A stretch of 11,028 nucleotides of DNA from an uncultured Lachnospiraceae bacterium (lineage in GTDB: Bacteria; Bacillota; Clostridia; Lachnospirales; Lachnospiraceae), in assembly GCA_902803155.1 (NCBI GenBank), contig CADCOU010000042.1, positions 1 through 11,028 of the forward strand, given 5' to 3'. A program made the position numbers and the translations under genes. This document shows, one piece after another, positions 5,429 to 11,028 of the stretch. Position 1 is the stretch's first letter, and the number at the start of each line of letters is the position of its first letter. The notes below the pieces were generated by a model. The model saw nothing but the letters and a program-made list of their open reading frames with translations. It ran no database searches and was not told where the DNA came from.

Positions 5429-7168
5429 ATGAAAAACGGGAATCTGCGGCGCCTGGTACTGATCGTGCTCGCGGCTGCGCTTCTGTTCGGAGGCACGGCT
5501 TATGCAGCCGAATACAGTTTCGCGTATCCGACGGCAAACAGTAAAAAAGGATTGTATGTCTGTCCGGGGATGGAAGAGGATGCCCTGGAACTCGGCATAA
5601 AGCATACCACCATCAATCTGAGCGTGGGAGATTTCATGCCGTCCAGAGCATACCGCAATTCAACGCACTGCGTCGGCTTCAACTTTGAAGGGAAGACATT
5701 CTGGTTTGCGAAAAATGCGCTTGCCAGGTATGACAATGAACTGAACCGTCTGTCCCGGAACGGAGTGATCGTCACGGCGATTCTTCTGCTGCCGAACCGT
5801 TCCGACGATCTGCAGAACCTGATCTATCCGGCCGCACGGGGCAAAAGCGCCAACTATTATCAGTGGAACATGACGGATGCCTCCGCGGTTCAGACCCTCC
5901 GCGCGATCGTCACATTCTTCCAGAGGCGCTACAGTAAGAAGAACGGTGCGCGTATCGTAGGATGGATCGTAGGAAATGAGATCAACAATTCCAGTGTCTG
6001 GAACTGGGCCGGGAACATCGGGATCGACAAATATGTGGATCTCTACGCATCCCAGGTTGCGGAAGTATACAAAGCGGCGCGTAAAGTCTACTCCAACGCC
6101 CGCATCTACATGTGCCTGGACCATTACTGGACGGCATCGAACGGAAGCTGCTGGTACGCCGGCAAGACGATCCTGACGAAGTTCGCTTCCCGCATGGCGG
6201 CGAAAGGCCTGAAAAAGGGATCGTGGAATATCGCGTACCATCCCTACAATATCAGCCAGTATGTCGTCGATATCATGAGCAACAGCTCGTCTGTCACAAA
6301 CAGTGAGAATACCCGCATCATTACGATGAAGAACCTGAGTGTACTGACGAACTTCGTTAAGAAGAACTATACGAAAAACTGCCGCATCATACTCAGCGAG
6401 CAGGGGTATTCTTCTGTAACCTCCGGAAAGGATACGTCCGCGGACCAGGCAAGGAATGTTGCACTCGCCTATTATATCGCCCAGCAGAATGCCATGGTCG
6501 ATTCCCTGATCCTGCACCGGCACGTGGACCATACGGGAGAGGGGGAGAGATACGGACTCTACACCAGCTGGGGCGGTGAGAACGCCTCATCGAAGAAACT
6601 CTCCTGGACCGCATATAAATATGCGGATACGACGGTAAAGAACGCGTATACGTCCTATGCCGCGAGCATGGCAAAGAAGCTATCGGGGAAGACCGTTTCC
6701 AGGATGATCAAGGTAAGGAGCGGCAGACTCAAATCAACCAGGTCAGCAAACTGGAAGAAGCGTTTTACAAAAGGGTTTTCGCCGTACGGCGCATATTCCT
6801 CCTTCAGTAGCAGCGGCGGCACATTTACTGTAAAACGCGATGGCGGCCGCAATGCAAATGTTCCGATCGGACTGATCCGGAGCGGAAGGATCAACTGCAA
6901 GACACGCAAGATTCTGGGCTTCGGGATCATGGCTTCCGGCCTCACGTCTGGAAAAGCATATATTACTCTTCGACTGTGGTCCGGAACGAAATGCTATTAT
7001 CAGGGTACCGGGACGATCGCAAGCGGGAAATGGTATAACCTGTATGTAAACCTGAAGAACTGGAAATACAGGAACAAAATCACAAGAACAGATATCATAG
7101 TCAGTTCAGAAGGAGGAGGCTGGTCCGGCAATGCTTCGGTATCAGTCAGATCGTTTGGGACAAGATAG
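5429..7168 (+). CDS. Secreted DUF5722 glycoside-hydrolase-like protein
   Basis: A 579-residue exported protein. Residues 1-26 are a signal peptide with cleavage after AYA (GGTAYA/AEYS). Residues about 30-405 look like a TIM-barrel glycosidase: LYVCPGMEEDALELGIKHTTINL at the start, GWIVGNEIN with Glu184 in the acid/base position, IAYHPYNIS (His271), ILSEQGYSS with Glu324 in the nucleophile position, and HRHVDHTGEGERYGLY near residues 363-377. The Asn-Glu pair plus later Glu is the pattern of clan GH-A retaining enzymes. I recall this whole arrangement as DUF5722. Residues about 425-579 are a Gly/Ser-rich, basic beta module (GTFTVKRDGGRNANVPIGL to the end) that may bind carbohydrate or the wall. 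No sortase motif or membrane anchor follows. GGAAGGGGAG precedes the ATG. Its substrate is unknown; cell-surface or host polysaccharide is a guess. A strong terminator closes the unit. Confidence 0.85.
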   Translation: MKNGNLRRLVLIVLAAALLFGGTAYAAEYSFAYPTANSKKGLYVCPGMEEDALELGIKHTTINLSVGDFMPSRAYRNSTHCVGFNFEGKTFWFAKNALARYDNELNRLSRNGVIVTAILLLPNRSDDLQNLIYPAARGKSANYYQWNMTDASAVQTLRAIVTFFQRRYSKKNGARIVGWIVGNEINNSSVWNWAGNIGIDKYVDLYASQVAEVYKAARKVYSNARIYMCLDHYWTASNGSCWYAGKTILTKFASRMAAKGLKKGSWNIAYHPYNISQYVVDIMSNSSSVTNSENTRIITMKNLSVLTNFVKKNYTKNCRIILSEQGYSSVTSGKDTSADQARNVALAYYIAQQNAMVDSLILHRHVDHTGEGERYGLYTSWGGENASSKKLSWTAYKYADTTVKNAYTSYAASMAKKLSGKTVSRMIKVRSGRLKSTRSANWKKRFTKGFSPYGAYSSFSSSGGTFTVKRDGGRNANVPIGLIRSGRINCKTRKILGFGIMASGLTSGKAYITLRLWSGTKCYYQGTGTIASGKWYNLYVNLKNWKYRNKITRTDIIVSSEGGGWSGNASVSVRSFGTR

Positions 7169-7180
7169 TGATATGAACTG

Positions 7181-7207
7181 AAAAGGCTCCTTTGGGAGCC
7201 TTTTTTT
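7181..7207 (+). terminator. Strong intrinsic terminator after DUF5722 gene
   Basis: GGCTCC (7185-7190) and GGAGCC (7195-7200) form a perfect GC-rich stem with a TTTG loop, extended by AAAA (7181-7184) against the T-tail at 7201-7207. It sits 12 bases after the DUF5722 stop and ends 20 bases before the DUF362 start codon. Confidence 0.93.
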
Positions 7208-7227
7208 CGCGATGGGAGAGAATCGGC

Positions 7228-8385
7228 ATGAAAAGGAACGAACTGTTCATAATTGAAGGAAAAGCGCTGAGAGACATGACGGAGATGCTCTGCAGGCAGG
7301 CGGACCTTGCAGGCATGATCCGGGCGAAATGCGGCGGGAAGGAAGCTCTGGTTGCACTCAAGCCGAATCTTGTCGGACCGATCCGGGCAGAGGACGGAGC
7401 GACCACGCATCCGGAAATAACAGAAGCAGTGCTGTGCTATCTGAAGGAAAACGGATTCCGTAATGTTGTCGTTATGGAGAGTTCGTGGGTCGGGGATAAG
7501 ACAGGGGAATCACTGCTTGTTACCGGGTATGGAGAACTGTGCAGGCGTATGGGCGTCCCGTTTCTGGATCTGCAGGAAGATTCCGGCGTTATGAGAGACG
7601 GTTCGGGGATGAGGCTGACAATCTGCGAGAGAGCCCTGGAAGCGGACTATCTGATTAACCTGCCGGTCCTGAAAGGTCATTGTCAGACCCGCATGACCTG
7701 TGCGCTCAAGAATATGAAAGGCTGTATACCTGCATCCGAGAAACGGCGGTTCCACCGGCTGGGGCTGCATGAACCGATCGGGCATCTCTCCGCTGCGATC
7801 CGGCAGGATTTTATTATCGCGGATGCAGTCTCTCCGGATCTTACTTTTGAAGACGGGGGAAACCCGGTCAGCCTGGACAGGCTCATCTGCGCGGCAGATC
7901 CTGTGCTGATGGATGCCTACGGGGCCGCGGCGCTCGGACTCTCTCTGCAGGAGGTCAGGTATATCGAAATAGCGGAAGAGTGCGGAGTCGGATGCTCCGA
8001 CCTGTCCGGGGCGGATATATCGTATTATCTGGAAAAGAATAAGGGCGGCAGGCACGGATATGTCAAAGCGGAGGTCCCTTCCCTTCCCTGGGAGAGAGAC
8101 CGCAGCCGCTCTGTAATCGGATTGAAGGAACTTGTAGAGGATGTCGATTCCTGTTCTGCCTGCTATGGGACTCTGATACCGGCTCTGAAAAGGCTGGAGG
8201 AGGAGGGAGAACTCAGGCGGCTGCCCGGGAAGATCTGCATCGGCCAGGGGTACAGGGGGAGGACCGGCGAATTCGGCATCGGGAACTGTACTGCCGCTTT
8301 TCGGCATACATTGAAGGGCTGTCCCCCGTCAGCGGAGGAGATGTATCAGTATCTGAAGCGGGAATGTGGCGGGAATAGAAGTTGA
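7228..8385 (+). CDS. DUF362 protein with cysteine-rich C-terminus
   Basis: A 385-residue protein with the DUF362 core at about residues 38-260. Visible core motifs are VALKPNLVG (42-50), GATTHPEIT (57-65), the VMESSW strand (82-87), YLINLPVLKGH (141-151), ALKNMKGCIP (159-168) and CAADPVLMDAYGA (221-233). DUF362 proteins are poorly characterised, often linked to iron-sulfur or redox functions and often carry a bacterial ferredoxin module. No CxxCxxC ferredoxin motif is present. The tail instead carries Cys309 and Cys312 (SCSAC), Cys337, Cys354 (GNC) and Cys365 (KGCPP), which could hold a metal or Fe-S cluster. There is no signal peptide, so it is probably cytoplasmic. The open frame extends back to a TTG inside the terminator at 7192, but GGGAG at 7214-7218 supports ATG 7228. 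The gene lacks room for its own promoter after the upstream terminator. Biochemical role unknown. Confidence 0.87.
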   Translation: MKRNELFIIEGKALRDMTEMLCRQADLAGMIRAKCGGKEALVALKPNLVGPIRAEDGATTHPEITEAVLCYLKENGFRNVVVMESSWVGDKTGESLLVTGYGELCRRMGVPFLDLQEDSGVMRDGSGMRLTICERALEADYLINLPVLKGHCQTRMTCALKNMKGCIPASEKRRFHRLGLHEPIGHLSAAIRQDFIIADAVSPDLTFEDGGNPVSLDRLICAADPVLMDAYGAAALGLSLQEVRYIEIAEECGVGCSDLSGADISYYLEKNKGGRHGYVKAEVPSLPWERDRSRSVIGLKELVEDVDSCSACYGTLIPALKRLEEEGELRRLPGKICIGQGYRGRTGEFGIGNCTAAFRHTLKGCPPSAEEMYQYLKRECGGNRS

Positions 8386-8410
8386 CGAGCTATTACACAG
8401 CGATTATAAT
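8382..8410 (+). promoter_or_regulatory. Near-consensus sigma-A promoter of the amidase gene
   Basis: TTGACG (8382-8387, five of six) and TATAAT (8405-8410, perfect) are 17 bases apart. The -35 box overlaps the DUF362 stop codon (8383-8385). The predicted start near 8417 gives a leader of about 44 bases. This is the best promoter in the window and may also drive ilvN and ilvC. Confidence 0.85.
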
Positions 8411-8460
8411 AAAGCAGTTAATGTTACAATTCTGTTAAGAACACTACCAGAGGAGTGAAG

Positions 8461-10023
8461 ATGAAGAATAAGGGGAAGCTGCTGCTGTTTCTCGGCTTGC
8501 TGTTCCTGATGACATCGATAACGGCCATCCCGGCATCAGCAGAGTGGAAACAGAATACGAAGGGGACAAAGGTCTGGTTTACGGATGAAACGGGAAAACG
8601 TGTTGTCGGTTTGAACAAGATCGGCAACTACGTATATTACTTTGATGAATCCGGAATGCTCCGGACCGGATGGGTGACGACAGATGACGGACTTCGGTAT
8701 TTCGATACCGAGGGGAAGCCCGGAAAGACGCTTGGCAGGATGTATTCCCGCGGGGTTGCCCGGATCGGAAAGTATTATTATGGATTTGATGAGACCGGTG
8801 TCGTTCTTGCCGGTCTGAATAAGGTTGGAAAATACTGGTATTATTTCAGTTCCTCGCAGACTGCCGGAACCAGAGGAAGGGCTGCGGCGGATAAGTTTGT
8901 GAGTCTGTCGGACGGCCGGCGGGCTTATTTCCGCAGTGACGGGAGAATGGTATTCAAAAAATGGGTCAGGAACAAGCAGTATTACATCGATGAGAAAGGC
9001 AGCCTTCTTCGAAACAATGTTGCTCCGGGCGGATATCTTGTCAATGCAAAAGGGAAAAAAGTCAGAAAGCTCAATAATGAGTTCTTCAAAATAGGCGGAA
9101 AAACATATTTTTACAAAAAAAAGATACTGAAGAACAGAGTGTTCCGGTATAAAAAACGATATTATTATGTGGATGCCGACGGGGTCCTCAGGACAGGCTG
9201 GATCACATGGAGAGGCGACACGTATTATTTTACAAAGAAAGGCGCTGCGACCGGAAGGAAGAAGATCGGCGGAGTTTATTACGAATTTGACAGTAATGGA
9301 AAGCTGCAGGAGGAGAAAGCGGATACCTATTCGAGCGGGACAAAGGCGACAACGGGTAAAGCAAGCATACTGATCCTGTGCGGACACGGACAGGGAGATT
9401 CCGGCGCGGTCGGAAACAACAGCTGCGGTACTTTCTATGAATACAAGCAGACCAGGGAGTTCGGCACTCTGATCTATAACAATCTGAAAAAGAGTGACAA
9501 GGTAAATGCGTATCTGTTCAATAAGAACTATGATATGTATCAGCAGATGCGGAGCCGTCTTAACGCTGACGGAGTCCAGTCGTCAATGACAGGGTCCGGC
9601 CGGCTGAAGAAGAAAGTGCTTGCCTCGATCAAAAAGAGTTCCATCATTCCGGATCCGACCAAATACGATTACGTGCTGGAGATCCATTTCAACGCTACCG
9701 GATACAGTTCCAAGGATCCTTCCGGAGACGGATCGAAGAAGGGGACCGGAACCTATGTCAACCGTTATAAGTCTTCGCAGAACAGAGCGATTGACAGGAA
9801 AATCATCCGGTATCTGAATAACTGCGGTCTGGGAACATGGGGCTCAGGGGTATATGGTTCCGACGGGCTTCTGAACGCAAGGACATATCAGGAAGTGGGA
9901 GTGAATTACTCGCTTCTTGAGACATGCTTCATCGATGACAACGATGACATGAAGTTCTATCAGAAGAACAAAGACCAGATGGCGATGCAGGTCGCACAGG
10001 CGGTCATCGATTACTTTAAGTAA
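8461..10023 (+). CDS. Secreted N-acetylmuramoyl-L-alanine amidase with cell-wall-binding repeats
   Basis: A 520-residue exported peptidoglycan hydrolase that cleaves the bond between muramic acid and the stem peptide. Residues 1-27 are a signal peptide ending ASA/EW. Residues about 35-285 hold degenerate Tyr/Gly-rich repeats of the glucan/choline-binding type (GNYVYYFDESGMLRTGW, GKYYYGFDETG, GKYWYYF, KRYYYVDADGVLRTGW, GVYYEFDSNGKLQ). Residues about 300-520 are a zinc amidase of the Amidase_3 type: His309 (LCGHGQGDSGAVG), Glu327 (EYKQTREFG), His409 (LEIHFNA) and Glu487 (SLLETCFIDDNDD) fit the zinc ligands and catalytic Glu. The catalytic domain is at the C-terminus, repeats at the N-terminus. 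GAGGAG at 8450-8455 favours ATG 8461 over GTG 8455. It has its own strong promoter and is followed by ilvN after 24 bases. A role in cell separation, wall turnover or spore processes is possible. Confidence 0.93.
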   Translation: MKNKGKLLLFLGLLFLMTSITAIPASAEWKQNTKGTKVWFTDETGKRVVGLNKIGNYVYYFDESGMLRTGWVTTDDGLRYFDTEGKPGKTLGRMYSRGVARIGKYYYGFDETGVVLAGLNKVGKYWYYFSSSQTAGTRGRAAADKFVSLSDGRRAYFRSDGRMVFKKWVRNKQYYIDEKGSLLRNNVAPGGYLVNAKGKKVRKLNNEFFKIGGKTYFYKKKILKNRVFRYKKRYYYVDADGVLRTGWITWRGDTYYFTKKGAATGRKKIGGVYYEFDSNGKLQEEKADTYSSGTKATTGKASILILCGHGQGDSGAVGNNSCGTFYEYKQTREFGTLIYNNLKKSDKVNAYLFNKNYDMYQQMRSRLNADGVQSSMTGSGRLKKKVLASIKKSSIIPDPTKYDYVLEIHFNATGYSSKDPSGDGSKKGTGTYVNRYKSSQNRAIDRKIIRYLNNCGLGTWGSGVYGSDGLLNARTYQEVGVNYSLLETCFIDDNDDMKFYQKNKDQMAMQVAQAVIDYFK

Positions 10024-10047
10024 ACAACAGGCGCAGGGAGGATTATC

Positions 10048-10545
10048 GTGAATAATCGGACACTTTCTCTTCTGGTTGACAATACACCGGGTCTTCTGAG
10101 CCGTGTCGCAGGTCTCTTTACCCGCCGCGGCTACAACATAGCAAGCATCACGGCCGGAGTTACGACTGATCCTCGTTTTACGAGAATCACTATCGTTACA
10201 GAGGGAGATGACGATATCATCGAGCAGATTGTCAAACAGCTGCGCAAGCTGGTGGATGTGATTGATATCAAGGTCCTGGAAGACGCGACCAGTGTCAGCC
10301 GTGAACTGGTCCTGGTCAAGGTGCGGGTAGAAGAGAACCAGAGGCAGGGCGTGATCTCCATGGCGGATGTATTCCGCGGGAAGATCGTTGACGTCGCGGC
10401 CGACTCCCTGATTATTGAGCTGACGGGCAAGCAGGACAAGGTGGACGCATTTATCCGTCTGCTCGGAGGATACGAGATCCTGGAACTTGCAAGAACCGGT
10501 ATCACCAGCCTGACAAGAGGCTCCGAGGGAGTGCTCTATCTGTGA
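10048..10545 (+). CDS. ilvN: Acetolactate synthase small (regulatory) subunit
   Basis: A 165-residue regulatory subunit that activates the catalytic subunit IlvB and gives feedback inhibition by valine in the first common step of branched-chain amino-acid synthesis. Residues 4-76 are an ACT domain with the typical DNTPGLLSRVAGLFTRRGYN block (11-30), which contains the valine-binding loop. Residues 84-158 are the C-terminal small-subunit domain (ELVLVKVRVE, IIELTGKQDKVDAFI, ELARTG). Length fits the family (about 160-170). The start is GTG 10048, fixed by AGGGAGG at 10035-10041; the second codon begins the conserved NNRTLSLLV segment. ilvB is not upstream; the neighbour is a secreted amidase, 24 bases away with no terminator. 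ilvC follows after 90 bases, so the two likely share a transcript. Confidence 0.96.
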   Translation: MNNRTLSLLVDNTPGLLSRVAGLFTRRGYNIASITAGVTTDPRFTRITIVTEGDDDIIEQIVKQLRKLVDVIDIKVLEDATSVSRELVLVKVRVEENQRQGVISMADVFRGKIVDVAADSLIIELTGKQDKVDAFIRLLGGYEILELARTGITSLTRGSEGVLYL

Positions 10546-10557
10546 TCCGCAGATAGA
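10535..10557 (+). other. Hairpin overlapping the ilvN stop codon
   Basis: TCTATCTG (10535-10542) and CAGATAGA (10550-10557) form an 8-bp perfect stem around a 7-base loop that contains the TGA stop. The following bases are AAAAGG, so it is not a + strand terminator. It may be a processing or stability element between ilvN and ilvC, or chance. Confidence 0.4.
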
Positions 10558-10635
10558 AAAGGTATTAAAGCGACCGTATAGGCTGCTTTCAAATACAGGA
10601 ACAAACTGTTTTAGATCTAAAGAGAGGTATTACGT

Positions 10636-11028
10636 ATGGCAGCAAAAATCTTTTACCAGGAAGACTGCAATCTTTCCCTGCTGGAAGGCAAGACAATCGC
10701 AATCATCGGCTACGGCAGCCAGGGACATGCGCATGCGCTGAACCTCAGAGACTCCGGATGCAAGGTCATCATCGGTCTCTATGAGGGATCCAGAAGCTGG
10801 AAGAGAGCAGAGGAACAGGGCTTTGAAGTCTACACAGCCGCAGAAGCGACGAAAAAGGCTGACATCATCATGATTCTGATCAATGATGAGAAGCAGGCGA
10901 AACTGTATCGTGAAGATATCGAGCCGAACCTGGAAGAAGGAAATATGCTGATGTTTGCGCATGGATTCAACATCCATTTCGGATGCATCGTTCCTCCGAA
11001 ATATGTCGATGTGACCATGATCGCACCG
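10636..11028 (+). CDS. ilvC: Ketol-acid reductoisomerase, N-terminal fragment
   Basis: The first 131 codons of a gene running off the right edge. IlvC converts acetolactate (or acetohydroxybutyrate) to the dihydroxy acid using NAD(P)H and Mg2+, the step directly after the IlvBN reaction. The Rossmann fingerprint [17 protein letters not shown] is at residues 25-41. The cofactor-specificity loop follows the second strand ([19 protein letters not shown], from residue 44). [19 protein letters not shown] (81-99) and [10 protein letters not shown] with the conserved His109 (107-116) are also typical. ATG 10636 follows AGAGAGG at 10621-10627. The C-terminal knotted domain lies outside the window, so completeness cannot be checked. 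The loop has Tyr49-Glu50 where NADPH enzymes usually carry Arg/Lys. Confidence 0.96.
   Translation, partial: MAAKIFYQEDCNLSLLEGKTIAIIGYGSQGHAHALNLRDSGCKVIIGLYEGSRSWKRAEEQGFEVYTAAEATKKADIIMILINDEKQAKLYREDIEPNLEEGNMLMFAHGFNIHFGCIVPPKYVDVTMIAP

Noticed and set aside
5660..6532. Minus-strand open frame of 290 codons opposite the DUF5722 gene
   Set aside because: Antisense shadow; no domain, no ribosome binding site, and the + strand product has a signal peptide and coherent domains.
7192..7227. TTG start giving twelve extra residues on the DUF362 protein
   Set aside because: The extension is made of the loop and 3' arm of the intrinsic terminator; ATG 7228 has a better ribosome binding site.
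1..11028. Mobile element, phage, defence system, CRISPR array or RNA gene
   Set aside because: No transposase, integrase, repeat-spacer pattern, toxin-antitoxin pair, tRNA or rRNA signature is visible; base composition appears uniform across the window.

Overview
The window looks like chromosome from a Gram-positive anaerobe of the class Clostridia, most likely Lachnospiraceae-like. The reasons are an RNase Y tail, an AGCS amino-acid symporter, a clostridial-style sigma-70 with a short region 1.1, glucan/choline-type cell-wall-binding repeats on an amidase, strong AGGAGG-type ribosome binding sites and signal peptides with A-x-A sites. This assignment is inferred from protein style, not from a search. 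All real genes are on the + strand. The long minus-strand reading frames are shadows of high-GC coding sequence. I see no rRNA, tRNA, CRISPR array, insertion sequence or phage gene.

Layout. 1-208: 3' end of rny, then a strong hairpin. 354-1151: LarE-type sulfur transferase with three cysteines, without other lar genes nearby. 1289-2317: secreted DUF6612-like protein whose lipobox has Phe in place of Cys, followed by an intrinsic terminator. 2624-4051: alanine/glycine:cation symporter behind a good sigma-A promoter. 4142-5299: divergent RpoD-like sigma factor, whose promoter is bracketed by an 11-bp perfect inverted repeat. 5429-7168: secreted DUF5722 glycosidase-like protein, closed by a textbook terminator. 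7228-8385: DUF362 protein with a cysteine-rich tail, starting 20 bases after that terminator. 8461-10023: secreted repeat-carrying N-acetylmuramoyl-L-alanine amidase with a near-consensus promoter. 10048-10545: ilvN, and 10636 to the window end: ilvC (open at the edge).

How they fit together. Most genes appear to be single transcription units or short pairs. Two secreted envelope enzymes (DUF5722 protein and amidase) flank DUF362, which suggests a loose cell-surface cluster. The amidase runs into ilvN with a 24-base gap and no terminator, so branched-chain amino-acid synthesis genes may be partly transcribed from the amidase promoter. IlvN (regulatory subunit of acetolactate synthase) and IlvC (next step) are consecutive in the valine/isoleucine pathway, but the catalytic subunit gene ilvB is not beside ilvN.

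I found no clear previously undescribed multi-gene system. The points most worth checking are the inverted repeat around the sigma-factor promoter, the divergence of that sigma factor, the DUF5722 enzyme, the Cys-rich DUF362 tail and the missing lipobox cysteine. Four start codons were set by the ribosome binding site rather than by the longest frame (2624, 4142, 7228, 8461).
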